From Corinectria fuckeliana (lineage: Eukaryota > Ascomycota > Sordariomycetes > Hypocreales > Nectriaceae), in NCBI GenBank assembly GCA_019137255.1, contig WPDH01000111.1, forward strand, positions 124,001 to 188,000: a stretch of 64,000 nt of DNA, read 5' to 3'. The translations under genes were made by a program, and so were the position numbers. How positions within the stretch are numbered: position 1 is the stretch's first letter; each line of letters opens with the position of its first letter. Shown here one piece after another: positions 1 through 10,745 of this stretch. The notes beneath the pieces are model-generated. The model saw only the letters and a program-made list of their open reading frames with translations. It did not search any database and had not been told where the DNA came from.

Positions 1-3000
1 GGCATCCAAAAGGCTTGAAGTATGCGGCCCAGTCGACCGGCACATGTCTCACGTGTAATTCGCCGAGGCTGTGTTGGATAACTGAGGCCCCATTCATGTT
101 TGGCTTCAGAGACGGCAACCAGCAGGTAGAGCTCAGTTGCGAAGTATCGGCAAGACAGGCCGCACCCAAGCCGCAAAGCACTGAACTTGGTCCAACTTCG
201 AGAAACGCATTTGCACCTTGGTTGACAAGCTGTTGGAAGGCATCGCTAAAGCGAACCGCATTGCGGGCCTGCTGAACCCAATACTCGGCTCGTTCAAGCT
301 CACCCGCCTCGGCCAGTCTACCGGTCATGCTGCTAATGATGCGGATCCTTGGTGGGCTGAATCGGGCAGTTTGAACTACAGCTCTAAAGTCTTCCAGCAT
401 ACTGTCCATGTGATGTGAGTGGAAAGCGTGGCTAGTATCAAGCACCTTGGCCTTGCGGCCTAGTTGTGCGAAGTGTGCAATCACAACCCTAACAGCCTCG
501 ATGTCGCCAGAGATAACAGTCTGAGAAGGGGTGTTATGGCCCGCGACTTGAACCTTTTCGCTCTGACTCAGTTTCTCGATTGCCGCTTCGACATCGGTAC
601 TGTTTGACTCTACGGATGCCATCATTCCAGGACAGGAAATAGCTTGCATCAAGCGACCGCGCATCATAACGAGTCGGCAAGCATCTGGCAAGTCTAAGAC
701 CCCTGCAACGTGAGCTACTGCCAGCTCGCCCACGCTGTGTCCGAGTAGAAAAGCAGGCTTCACACCCCAACTCTCCCATAATCTCCAGAGGGACACCTCC
801 AGAGCAAACAGGGCAGGCTGGGCAAATTCGGTCCGGTGCAATAAAGAAGCATGCGTGCTTCCTGATTCGGCCCACATGCGATCAAGAAGCGGGACATCTA
901 GCTCCGTGAACTTGGAAGCGATCTGATCGAGTGCTTCTCGAAAAACAGGATAGGCATCATACAGATCCTTGCCCATTCCTAAATGCTGACTGCCTTGTCC
1001 AGTGAAGAGCATCGCTAGGCTTGCCATACCGACCTCGCTCATGTTACACAGTCGTCCAGAGCCTGAGCTAACAGAGGCCAGAGTTTTCAGCAATTGTGCC
1101 TTGTCTGTTGCCGTCACTACTAGTCTGTGGTGAAAGTGCGTACGAGCTGTGGCGAGAGAGTAGCTGACATCGCTCAGACGGTCATCCTTCCCTTCACCGC
1201 TCAAGATATGCAGCCGAAGCTTTTCAGCCTGTGCCCTGAGAGCAGAGTCACTATCGCCCGACAGGATGAACGGGGTGGCAGTTGGAGATGTAAGTGGTGT
1301 GGTGTGGCCGGTCTCTTCCCTGACAGGCCTAGGGAACTCTTCAACAATGGCATGGGCAATCGTACCACCAATGCCAAACGAGCTTACGCCAGCCCGGCGC
1401 AGTCGACTGCCTTGTGGCAACCATGGACGATTTGCTAGGACTAGCTTCATATTGGCGCTCTCCCAATCGACTGCTCTGGTAGGCTCGCTGATGTGTAACG
1501 TTTTTGGCAGGGTGTTGTTTTGCATGGATAATACTATCTTTAACAACCCGACGAGGCCAGCAGCGGCTTGAGTATGCCCGATATTCGACTTGGCGGAGCC
1601 TAGCCATAGAGGATTTGAGCTAGAACGCCCCATCCCAAAGACCTCTCCCAGTGCGGTACCTTCAATAGGATCGCCCAGCTTGGTGGCAGTGCCGTGAGCC
1701 TCGACGTAGTCGATATCGCCAGGTACCATCGCAGCCCCGGCTAAGGCAGTGCGGATCAGCCTTGCCTGGCTTGGGCCATTGGGAACTGTAAGTCCAGCGC
1801 CGTGGCCTCCATGCATCACGGCAGTACCACGCAACACGGCGTGGATGTCATCACCATCGCGCTGAGCATCCGAAAGGCGCTTCAGCACCACGGCTGCAGC
1901 CCCGTCGCCAAATCCCGTACCGTCGGCGTCATCGGAGAAAGCCTTGCAGCGGCCATCCACCGAAAGGCCGCGGAGCTTGCTGAACTCGACATGTATACCC
2001 GGGTTGAGTAGGAGGCTTATACCGCCAACCAAGGCCATATCGCACTCGCCCCGGAGCAAAGCATTGTAGGCCAGATGTGTTGCCACCAAAGATGACGAGC
2101 ATGCGGTATCAACAGTCAGAGATGGTCCCTGTAGATCAAGGGTATAGGAGATACGGCCAGACATGGTGGCGCCAGCGCTGCCTGTGATGGAATATCCCTC
2201 AAGATCTGCAGGTGTGTTGCGTGTCGTTGCATTGTTACTAACGCCGAGGAAAACGCCTGTCGTACTGCCGCTCAGCTGATCTCTTGTATAGCCAGCTCGT
2301 TCAAAGGCTTCCCAACAGAGCTCCAACATCAGGTACTGCGCCGGGTCCATCGCCCGGGCCTCAAGAGGCGATATGCCGAAGAAGGATGCATCGTATGAGT
2401 AAATTGAGTCGAGGAAGCCACCTCGGCGGCAATACGAGGTACCGTCAATACCGGAGCCTGCATTGTATATCTTATCCGCATCCCAACGATCCTTAGGCAC
2501 ATTAGTTATACTGTCGCCACCACTTTGCAACAGCTTCCAGAAATCCTCCGGCGTCACCACGCCACCGGGTAATCGACATGCCGTTGAAATGACTGCAATA
2601 TCTTCATTACTGCCGGTGAAGCCATGGCTCGCCGTCTGAGATGCCTGTTTGTGGTCGTTCTCGGCTGCGCCAGCCAGATACGCAGCCAATGCCTTGATCG
2701 TGTAGTGCTCAAACAGTTTCGGTGTCGGTACAGGTCTATGAAGCTGCTTCTCTAGCGCTGCTTGCATCCGAATAATGCGCAAAGAATCGCCACCGATGTT
2801 GAAGAAGTTATCTTCTATTCCAATGCGGCCGTGGCCAAGAATCTTTGACCAAATAGCATGTATTTGTTGCTCCAACACCGAGATGGGCTGGGTTGTAGAT
2901 TGGCGTGGAATTGCCTCCATTGGGTCGGGAAGGGCCTCACGGTTGACCTTCTGGTTGGGTGATAGCGGTAACGCACTCATTTGGACGAAAAATGCTGGCA

Positions 3001-4474
3001 GCATGTAGAGTGGAAGGCGCTCTGCAACCCAGGGGCGTAGAATACTGTCAAGTGAGGTTGCGTCGTCAAGGGGCACATGGAGTACGCTGTATGCCACTAG
3101 ACGATCATCGCGGCTAACAACAACCGCCTGGGACACATTGACATGATCAAGAAGGACCGCTTCAATATCGCCAACTTCGATGCGGTAACCACGGATCTTG
3201 ACCACTCCATCAATGCGTCCTATGACTTGGAGTTTTCCAGGCCCTATAAAACGAGCCAGGTCACCAGTGCGAAAGAATCTGCCGCCGTGAAAAGGATTGT
3301 CGAGAAACCGAGAGCGGGTGAGCTCAGGTTTGTTGCGGTAACCATTCGATACACTACCGCCTCCGATGTATATCTCGCCCTCGCAACCCATAGGAACAGG
3401 GGACATTCTGTCGTCAAGGACGTAAATTCGACCGTTGGCAATGGGGTTTCCGACGACAATGTCGCCCTCGCCGACTCTTCCAACGCTTCCATAGGTCGTC
3501 TCAGAGGGGCCATACACATTCCACACTGAATCAGCAGAGGCGAGCAGGCGGTCGGCAAGTTGGCGAGAGAGCGGTTCACCCCCACAGATGATTTTGGAAA
3601 GTCGTGGCGTTCCTTTCCATCCAAACTCCAGGAGCATTGTCCATGTTGCAGGTGTTGCCTGCAAAATGGTGACTTGGTGGCGCTCCATTAAGCTGATCAG
3701 CTCGCGTGGATCCTTGACCGCACTTGTGTTTGCTATGATCATTGCCGAACCGGACAAGAGCGGCAAGAATAGCTCCAAAGCTGACATATCGAAAGAGATG
3801 GTGGTGATTGCGAGCAATCGATCATGCTCGCTACAACCCGGTTCATACTTCCGCAGTGAGCCCAGGAAGTTGGCGGCAGCTCCATGACTAATCTCAACAC
3901 CTTTGGGGCGCCCAGTGGAGCCAGATGTATAGATGACATATGCCAAATCATGAGATTGAATCTCAGTTCCAATGTTGCTCGCGTCGATGACCGAGCTATC
4001 TCTTGCCTCGTCAACCCTCAAGCATATGGCTTTCCAGCGCGCAAGGCTCTTCGTTGGGCTGTCGCTGAGGAGGATGAGTTTAGGGCCGGCATCTTCAACC
4101 ATTTGATTGATGCGTTCAGCGGGGAATGACGAGTCGATAGGAACATAAGCAGCGCCTAGCTTGAGCACAGCTAACATGACAGTGACAAGGTCGATACAGC
4201 GTGACACGGCAAGGCCGACCACGTCACCATGTTCCAAGCCTCGCTTTGCGAGGCATCGAGCAAGAATATTTGCAGACGCATTGAGATCTTTGAAGGACAC
4301 TTCGGTTTCGTTGTGAATCAGTGCGATGTTATCTGGATACACAGACACAACTGTTTCAAATAGTTGATCCAAGCGAGTACCAAGTAATGAGATGTCGTCA
4401 GTGGTGTTGAAGTCGTGGACCAGAGCTCGATAGTCTTGATCCGCGCTATCACTCGCTTTTCCCAAATCAGACAT
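1..4474 (-). CDS. swnK: Hybrid NRPS-PKS, swainsonine synthetase-like (N-terminal part, runs off left edge)
   Basis: The reading frame is open without a stop from the ATG at 4474 to the window edge (about 1,491 residues, no intron needed), so the gene is cut at its 3' side. Domains in order: adenylation (core YTSGSTGRPKG near residue 180, YGPSETT near 318, RTGD near 402, NQKVNRE near 503); carrier domain with GGDSL near residue 562-566; ketosynthase beginning near 625 with active-site DTACSSS (Cys792), His927 in EAHGTAT and His967 in NIGHT; acyltransferase with GHSVGEL (Ser1247). An A-T-KS-AT start without a condensation domain is the order of SwnK, which continues KR-T-reductase; that part lies outside. 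In the known pathway SwnK loads pipecolate and extends it with malonate. Two dioxygenases and two NmrA reductases next door support the assignment. The A-domain substrate itself is inferred, not read from the sequence. Confidence 0.88.
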   Translation of the reverse strand, partial: MSDLGKASDSADQDYRALVHDFNTTDDISLLGTRLDQLFETVVSVYPDNIALIHNETEVSFKDLNASANILARCLAKRGLEHGDVVGLAVSRCIDLVTVMLAVLKLGAAYVPIDSSFPAERINQMVEDAGPKLILLSDSPTKSLARWKAICLRVDEARDSSVIDASNIGTEIQSHDLAYVIYTSGSTGRPKGVEISHGAAANFLGSLRKYEPGCSEHDRLLAITTISFDMSALELFLPLLSGSAMIIANTSAVKDPRELISLMERHQVTILQATPATWTMLLEFGWKGTPRLSKIICGGEPLSRQLADRLLASADSVWNVYGPSETTYGSVGRVGEGDIVVGNPIANGRIYVLDDRMSPVPMGCEGEIYIGGGSVSNGYRNKPELTRSRFLDNPFHGGRFFRTGDLARFIGPGKLQVIGRIDGVVKIRGYRIEVGDIEAVLLDHVNVSQAVVVSRDDRLVAYSVLHVPLDDATSLDSILRPWVAERLPLYMLPAFFVQMSALPLSPNQKVNREALPDPMEAIPRQSTTQPISVLEQQIHAIWSKILGHGRIGIEDNFFNIGGDSLRIIRMQAALEKQLHRPVPTPKLFEHYTIKALAAYLAGAAENDHKQASQTASHGFTGSNEDIAVISTACRLPGGVVTPEDFWKLLQSGGDSITNVPKDRWDADKIYNAGSGIDGTSYCRRGGFLDSIYSYDASFFGISPLEARAMDPAQYLMLELCWEAFERAGYTRDQLSGSTTGVFLGVSNNATTRNTPADLEGYSITGSAGATMSGRISYTLDLQGPSLTVDTACSSSLVATHLAYNALLRGECDMALVGGISLLLNPGIHVEFSKLRGLSVDGRCKAFSDDADGTGFGDGAAAVVLKRLSDAQRDGDDIHAVLRGTAVMHGGHGAGLTVPNGPSQARLIRTALAGAAMVPGDIDYVEAHGTATKLGDPIEGTALGEVFGMGRSSSNPLWLGSAKSNIGHTQAAAGLVGLLKIVLSMQNNTLPKTLHISEPTRAVDWESANMKLVLANRPWLPQGSRLRRAGVSSFGIGGTIAHAIVEEFPRPVREETGHTTPLTSPTATPFILSGDSDSALRAQAEKLRLHILSGEGKDDRLSDVSYSLATARTHFHHRLVVTATDKAQLLKTLASVSSGSGRLCNMSEVGMASLAMLFTGQGSQHLGMGKDLYDAYPVFREALDQIASKFTELDVPLLDRMWAESGSTHASLLHRTEFAQPALFALEVSLWRLWESWGVKPAFLLGHSVGELAVAHVAGVLDLPDACRLVMMRGRLMQAISCPGMMASVESNSTDVEAAIEKLSQSEKVQVAGHNTPSQTVISGDIEAVRVVIAHFAQLGRKAKVLDTSHAFHSHHMDSMLEDFRAVVQTARFSPPRIRIISSMTGRLAEAGELERAEYWVQQARNAVRFSDAFQQLVNQGANAFLEVGPSSVLCGLGAACLADTSQLSSTCWLPSLKPNMNGASVIQHSLGELHVRHVPVDWAAYFKPFGC

Positions 4475-5688
4475 GTTGCAGATAGAAAAAGATGAACTAA
4501 ATAATAGTTGCTTGTAAAGCCTGGTTCTTTTCGTGCGGCTTCTTTGATGTGAACAACCGCTCTCAGTAGGAACACGTCAAGTTATCTCAAACCAGGTGCC
4601 CAGCTAATTTATTTATAATGAGAACAGGAGTGCCTATACCTTTCCGGGTAACTTCTAGCTTCCCTTAAATCCTGCAATTATCAAGGTATGTCTAAACTGC
4701 GAGGTTCATCGTCTCTCGTCACTATCTCCCCTGGAGATGCGTACCTCCTTGATAATCCTAGTAAACCATCGGCACAATCCGGGACTAACGCAGCCAGACA
4801 TCTTCACCCGAGGTCCGTCATCTATGCAGAAACAGAAAGTGCGACAGATGCACCTCGCCTGCAGAACACTTACAGAGTGATAGGCTTCCTGTAGTAACAG
4901 AAACACAACTGCATGAAGATGGAGACCGTTGCAATGATGCAAAACTTAACCTTAAATGTAAACTCATGTTTAGCGCTTCTATTTGCCGACATGATCAGAT
5001 CATGTTATCCGGGTGGTAAAAGAACGGGCAGATGTCCAGACATAGGAGGTTCCGATGATTGTACCGAGAGATCCAAGACAAAGGAGGTGTTTACGTGGCA
5101 TGCTCCATACGCTGACAAATAGATGCCCCGAGCTTAATGACACTGTCACAATGCCAAAGGAACCAGGCCGTTGCACTAATGCAACAGAAAACTAACTGTA
5201 AGTGCCGAGAAGATTGGGCTATTCCCTGAGAAGATTGGAATATCTGCCGAGAAGGTCAGACAGAGCATTGAAGCTAGCCTGACAGAGCTGGCGACATGAC
5301 CGACTCGGGCCGGTACACTGCCTATACTTTGTAACTGTCCGAGAACATAATCAAATTACCAATGCAGATTAGTTATTTGCCGTCCTATGCGCCCACTGTG
5401 ACAGCGGCAAGTCATGCCGCGTCTCCATTCCATTCATCATCACATGAGTCATTGATTTTGAGATGTATTCGGCACCCTGGCTCTCCTCTACTTCAAGGCA
5501 CATCATACCATAATAGCCTTGTTCTACGGGGTGTTTCAGCGATATATAATATCTCAATCACTCTAGCTGTCACCACACTAGCTTCCTTCCATTGCTTGCC
5601 TTCTCAACTAGTTTTCCAAATCTCATATACCTCTTTTTGATCTCTACAGTCGTTGATCTGTTTTGACTTGACATCAACACAAAGAAAG
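4475..5688. promoter_or_regulatory. Divergent promoter between the swnK-like and first swnH-like genes
   Basis: This 1.2-kb stretch separates two head-to-head cluster genes and has no credible ORF of its own. It contains two palindromes of the form GTTGCA(N)TGCAA (4928-4943, with a GTTGCAATGATGCAAA sequence, and 5170-5185, a perfect GTTGCA/TGCAAC pair around CTAA) and three copies of a GCCGAGAAG-type element (5203-5259). A shared regulatory region for co-expression is inferred from layout; no binding protein is identified. Confidence 0.5.
5203..5259 (+). repeat. Three imperfect copies of CCGAGAAGATTGG spaced ~21 bp
   Basis: GCCGAGAAGATTGG, CCTGAGAAGATTGG and GCCGAGAAGGTCAG follow each other at about 21-bp spacing, i.e. 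two helical turns, in the divergent swnK/swnH promoter. The spacing would place the copies on one face of the DNA. Function is unknown. Confidence 0.6.
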
Positions 5689-6703
5689 ATGGAGCGAACT
5701 GAGAAAGGCACAACATCATCTTCTCCTCGCCTGTTGCCTCCTATTGATGCGTCCTATCAGCCATCTAGGGCCGTCACTAAGATTCCGGCAACATCTTCTC
5801 TGGAGGAGATTCTTGAAATCCTTGAGCGAGACGGTGGTGTCATCTTGACCGACTTTGTTTCACTCGAGTCTTTGGATAAGATTTATGAGGAGCTTGAGCC
5901 TTACACCAAGCCTATTGTCGACAACGATTCTTATGATAACTTCATTGGAAAAAAGACTCTCGTTGTCCCTGGCTTGGTCGGAAAGTCGGATACTATTGCC
6001 AGCATCCTCGACACCAATGAGACTATAGAGAGACTCCTAAAAGTGATCTTGGAGGAGAGGTATCCTGCTGTTTTTGAGCAGCATACTGAAGAGCTGGTTA
6101 TCGACCCCTTGTTGAGCATTTCCATGGGTTTCAATGTCAGCCATGGGTCTCCTCGCCAAGCACTACACAGAGACGACATGATCTTCTCCAGCAAGCACCA
6201 CCCCGATATGAAGATCAATGAAGTGGATGGATTCAGCTGCTTTCTTGCTGGAACCAGGATCACGCGAGAAAACGGCGGTACCATGGTTATTCTCGGTTCC
6301 CACAAGTGGGAGCATGACCGACGTGGCAGACCTGATGAGGTTTCCTTCCTTGGTAAGTTCATAGTTTCCAAGATGGTTTGTGGTTCGGGGCTAATTGGCA
6401 CGATGTACAGAGATGGAGCGAGGTTCCGCTTTCATCTTCCTCAGCACCCTGGCTCATGGTGCTGGATACAACACTGTCCCTGGCGAGATTCGTAAAATTT
6501 TGAATCTTGTCTTTTGCCGAGGAACTCTGCGTCAAGAGGAGAACCAGTTCTTGTGCAATCCTAGGAGCAAGGTTCTCAAGATGAGCCCTAAGCTGCAGAC
6601 TCTGCTTGGGTTTAAGAAGCCAGCAGGCAATTGGCTGGGGATGGTTGAAAACGAAGACCCTGCAAGCAATCTTGCTGCTATCTACGATAGGGTGTTTACG
6701 TAG
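5689..6703 (+). CDS. swnH1/swnH2: Fe(II)/2-oxoglutarate dioxygenase (PhyH family), swnH1/swnH2-like
   Basis: Two exons, 5689-6352 and 6411-6703, with a 58-bp intron (GTAAGT...TACAG) give 318 residues; the exon join restores the conserved LEMERGSAFIF stretch. The ATG at 5689 is chosen because the open frame upstream begins only with TTG. The phytanoyl-CoA dioxygenase fold is shown by HRDD (His160, Asp162) as the first two iron ligands, a distal His237 in LAHGAG and an Arg shortly after for 2-oxoglutarate. It is a paralogue of the gene at 7613, sharing the N-terminal PPID-SY start, ILERDG and the C-terminal RPEENQ/RQEENQ-FL-PRSKVL block. In swainsonine clusters two such enzymes do the late hydroxylation and ring stereochemistry steps. 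Which of H1 or H2 this is cannot be told here. Confidence 0.87.
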
Positions 6704-7612
6704 TACAGTCAGAACTGCAACCATGCTACAAAGCGATTGTTCTCTACTCTTACCAAGATTAAATATAAGCTAGTTAGCTGCTTTCCACGATGGCACGTAA
6801 CCCACTAAATCTTCCGTTTCATAAGAACATAGATATTACTCAACAATCAACAGCGCTTACGGGGGCTGTTTGTTGCAATGCAATCCAGAGCGAGTTATTG
6901 AAGCATCCACCCTTACCATCTTTATTGAGTTTAGCCGTGTGCCAACGCCAGGTACTTTTGTTGCAACGAGCGGTGCTCTCTAGAAATCGCTCAAACGAGC
7001 ATATCACATCTGTAGACAAAGAAGGCACTTCCAATACAACGATTCTATGCTATTCGAGCGCATTTGCGACGACTTTAACTTTGCACGCTACGGGCCCGGT
7101 ACTTGAAAGTGGGTGCGTGGGGATAATAGTATTCCTACTAAGAGTGGGACTTTAGGACCCTCAATTATCCGTAGAGCCGCCCGAGGTTAATCGGCGATCG
7201 ATTCAACAGGTACGACGTGGCTCATCATGCGAGGATAAAGTCAAACCAACATGGGTGCTAGTATCGAAGCTCCGGGTCCGGGATAGTAGAGTATCGAAAC
7301 TCCGGGCCCGGGATAGTAGAGAGGAGCACCAATCGGATCCCCTGATGACCGAACGTGTGTATGCAGGTCCACGGAAACTGACCGACGCGCAACGGCGGTG
7401 CTGTATATAGTTGTCTTTAACACTAACGGAGTTGAGAGGTAGCAGTCGCGTCAACAGCGCCGCGACCATGTAAGGTTTATCGAGTTTTCCTGCGTGCAGC
7501 CTGCGTTGTCATTAACCCGAGAACGCCCATCTACGCAGAATCCCCCGTACTGCAAGATTCTCAGAAGCCATCTACTCATCTTCTTGCATTCAGTATCCTA
7601 AGCGCTATTACA
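6704..7612. promoter_or_regulatory. Intergenic region upstream of the second dioxygenase gene
   Basis: About 0.9 kb without a supported gene. It carries a TTGCAATGCAA palindrome at 6873-6883, of the same TTGCA/TGCAA type seen in the swnK promoter, and a 30-bp tandem repeat at 7261-7320. Small open frames here overlap on both strands, lack recognisable content and are taken as chance. Confidence 0.4.
7261..7320 (+). repeat. Two-copy 30-bp tandem repeat rich in CCCGGG
   Basis: Positions 7261-7290 and 7291-7320 match at 28 of 30 bases. Each unit contains CTCCGGG(C/T)CCGGGATAGTAGA; the second unit has the perfect palindrome CCGGGCCCGG. It lies about 300 bp before the ATG of the second dioxygenase gene, a plausible site for a CGG-binding Zn2Cys6 regulator, but that role is only inferred. 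Confidence 0.75.
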
Positions 7613-8618
7613 ATGTCTGCGTTTCCTCCGCCCATTGACCCATCCTATGTACCATCCGTCTCCCTCACGAAAATCCACGCGACGGCGTCAATCAATGACA
7701 TTCTCGCTATTCTCGAGCGAGACGGCGCGCTTATCTTGACTGATATCGTTTCAACTCAAGATGTAGCTGCCATCAACGACGAGCTTGAGCCTTACATCCA
7801 GCAGGCTAGGGCCGAAACTCACACGGCGTATGATTTGATTCCCAAGCAAACAGTCATGGTTCCTGGTATTGTCGGCAAGTCCCCAACAATGGCCAAGATT
7901 GCCGAGTTTGAAGTGATTGACAAGCTACGGACAATGGTCTTGCAGAAAAAGTGCACTGCAACTTGGGAGGACCGAACAGAAGAGTTTACGATTGGTCCTC
8001 TACTGAACAGTAGTTTGACGTACCATATCAGCTACGGTGGCCCTCGTCAGAGGTTGCATAGAGATGATATGATTCATGGCATCTACCATTCTGGCGAGTA
8101 CAGTCTCTCCAACGAAACCATGCTTGGCTTCATGATTGCTGGGTCCAAGACTACCCGTGAGAACGGAGCGACTATGGCTATTCCTGGTTCTCATAAATGG
8201 GACCACACTCGAGTCCCCAAAATCGACCAAGTCTGCTTTGCAGGTGAGTCAAGTTTACCATTTCTACCTTTGATAGGCACAACTTTCCCCCAAGAAAGAA
8301 AAGGCTTCTAACAGATGTGACAATTTAGAAATGGACCCAGGCTCGGCATTTGTCTTTCTCGGCACTGTTTATCATGGTGGTGGGAATAATTCTGTTCCTG
8401 ATGAAGTGCGCAAGCTTTACGGTCTGTTCTTCATCTCTGGCACACTTCGCCCAGAGGAAAATCAATTCCTAGCTATTCCCCGAAGCAAAGTACTTGGAAT
8501 GAGTGACACAATGCTCTCTCTTCTCGGATATAAGAAACCGGAGACTTGGCTTGGTATTGTTAATAATGGCGATCCGGCGGAAAATCTGGAAGAAGTTTTC
8601 AGTATTGCTAGCTCGTAA
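7613..8618 (+). CDS. swnH1/swnH2: Fe(II)/2-oxoglutarate dioxygenase (PhyH family), second swnH paralogue
   Basis: Exons 7613-8243 and 8329-8618 with an 85-bp intron (GTGAGT...TTTAG) encode 306 residues, and the intron sits at the same codon position and phase as in the paralogue at 5689. Iron ligands are His149 and Asp151 in HRDD and His226 in VYHGGG; the Arg of EVRKLY is placed to hold 2-oxoglutarate. The join reads AEMDPGSAFVFLG, matching the neighbour. The shared intron phase and block order show the pair arose by tandem gene duplication, though the proteins have diverged a good deal. In the SWN pathway the two copies act on different oxidation steps of the indolizidine ring; the assignment between H1 and H2 is left open. 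Confidence 0.87.
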
Positions 8619-9670
8619 CATCTCGCTATAGAATAGTTATTACATCCTAATGTCGCTTGCTAAACAAGTTCTTTCACAAGTGATCAACCGGTTTTCAACT
8701 ACCATGTAGAGACTGTGTTTAATTTAACCACTGTAAGTTCTAGTGGCTACTATACCTTATTACAGCTGAATCTATCCGCCCACCGTTCCGATGCCATCTG
8801 TCGCATTTCGGGATTATTATCGCTATTCAGAATCATCTAGATCATTAGTATCGCTGCCCTAGATCCTCAGATTCCATTTGACAACTGTACAAGGCCCTAC
8901 AGGTGGCCTGATCTCATGAGGGTCTTCATGATCCTAGCCCCGCGAATGATGAAGGCAGCAGCCTCCTTTTTCCTTCTATTGCAGACATCCTAGACCGCAA
9001 GATGATATATTTAGACCTCATTCTTGCCACGAGGCTTGCCGCAAGTCCCGCACCACGGAACTTTTCGGGCGAGCCGTACCTTCTCGACCACCACTCTGCC
9101 GCTCTTCTGTCTTTATCTCCGCCTTGAACAAGCCGAGGTCCCGCTTACTCGTCGCCTCGTTTTTCTTTCAAAACAATTAGACTTTGTAAAAGATCCCACT
9201 AATTCATCATATCATTGCCCCATGTCTATACATATATGATCAATCAAATAAACATAATTACAGGCCACAAGGGTTGGAAAGGTCAAATACACGAGTTCTT
9301 GCATAAATACTCCATAATGTCTCCATCGAGTGGCTCTAATATGTTCCATAATGCTGAGAAACAGCTCCTATTTGTTGTTCAACGTGCAGCTGTTAGTTCG
9401 TACATCATGCATGATCTACATACATATAGAGGTGCAGATAACACGGTATAAGATAAGTATGATAACTTATACCGGTATGGTAAGGCGGGTAGATAATTAA
9501 CCTTTCCAGCCCTTGTGGTCTGTACTGCTGACGCAATCCAAATGCCGTGCGAGCTGGCCAAAACGGGACTGGTGACCGAACGACTATTTGTTCATCAGTG
9601 ATTTCTTTTCCCAAACTGCGATATTCCTCAAGTCGACTACTAGCCACCATCACCACCACCAATCCTGACC
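8619..9670. promoter_or_regulatory. Intergenic region with a relic copy of the swnR-type promoter
   Basis: About 1 kb with no supported gene. Positions ~8795-9020 align as a direct repeat with ~13105-13330, the sequence upstream of the swnR-like gene (see the repeat entries). The rest, 9020-9670, is unremarkable and should hold the promoter of the P5CR-family gene that starts at 9671. Confidence 0.45.
8795..9020 (+). repeat. ~220-bp promoter-type block, copy A of a dispersed direct repeat
   Basis: Shares long matching stretches with 13105-13330: ATCGCTGCC, GACAACTGTAC, ACAGGTGGCCTGAT-TCATGA, TTC(A/G)TGATCCTA, CGAATGA(T/C)GAAGGCAGC and TTGCAGA-(C/T)-TCCTAG followed by ATTAGACCT-type sequence, in the same order. 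Here it is not directly in front of a gene start; the next ATG (9671) is 650 bp away. Confidence 0.7.
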
Positions 9671-10745
9671 ATGGCGCCTTCCGCAGTGACCGAGACATCC
9701 AACAGCAGCCATGAGCGTGCAGGAGACACATTGGCGATTTTGGGGTGCGGTGAGGCTTACCTCACTACATCTTTTCATACAAATTCTAGATCTTCAAGCT
9801 CACATAGGAATCTGCACAGGCAACATGGGAACGGCGATTTTGCTCGGAATTCTCTCGGCCCAGACGTCCCGTTCCCAAACAGACGCGGCACGATTACTAC
9901 CCACTCATTTCATCGCCTGCGTCAGGCGTGCTGAGTCGGCTGAAAGAATCCAATCTACCCTGTCGTCTCAAGCACCCGGCTCCACTGTGAGCTTATATGC
10001 GAACAACAACGTTGCTGCCGTCGGTGAGGCCGACATAGTCCTGCTAGCGTGTCAGCCGCACCTTTACAAGTCCGTCTTCGAGGAGGCAGGCATGGTCGAC
10101 GCCCTCAAGGGGAAGCTGATCATCTCGGTGCTTGCGGGCGTAACGTCTGACGAGATCGAGAGCCACCTCCAGCAGGTTGCCTTTGGGAGCCCCAAGCCGG
10201 GCGAAAACGGCGCTTCCGCCGCCCATGGCGATGTGTTCTCGGTAGTTCGCGTTATGCCCAACATTGCGAGCGCGGTCCAAGCCTCTAGCACCGTCCTCGA
10301 GACCCGTCCGCCACAGCAAGCCCGGTCCTTGTCCAAACACTTTGAGGCCACGGCGCACGCCATCTTTTCGTGTGTGGGCACCGTCTTCGCCACCCATCCC
10401 GAAACATTCGCCATCTGCACCACGCTCAATGGGTCAACACCAGCCTTCTTCGCCATGGTCATCGACGGCCTAGTCGACGGTGCTGTCGCGCTCGGGCTGC
10501 CCCACGCCGAGGCCACACAGATGGCCGCAGCCACGATGCGCGGAACTGCCGAGCTGGTCATGAGTGGAAAGCTGACACAGGACCTGCGCTACGAAGTGGC
10601 CTGCCCCGGCGGTGCCACAATCCAAGGCTTGCATGTGCTTGAATCGGCTAGCACTCGTGCTGTCTGGATGGATGCCATGCGGGCGGCGACGTCGGAACAG
10701 GATGGTCTAGGCGAGGGGCTGAAGGTACAGCGGAGCAAGGCGTAA
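9671..10745 (+). CDS. Pyrroline-5-carboxylate reductase family protein (ProC-like)
   Basis: Exons 9671-9749 and 9820-10745 (70-bp intron, GTGAGG...CACAG) encode 334 residues; the join completes the NAD(P)-binding GCGNMG at residues 25-30, which fixes this model over a start at 9711 inside the intron-retaining frame. The C-terminal part carries the ProC-type signature (YEVACPGGATIQGLHVLES). The family reduces cyclic imines such as P5C to proline. Placed between SWN dioxygenases and SWN reductases, it may instead reduce or cycle the six-membered piperideine-6-carboxylate to pipecolate, the starter for SwnK; this is inference from location. A duplicate housekeeping proline gene is the alternative. 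Coding GC is higher than in the neighbouring dioxygenases. Confidence 0.88.
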
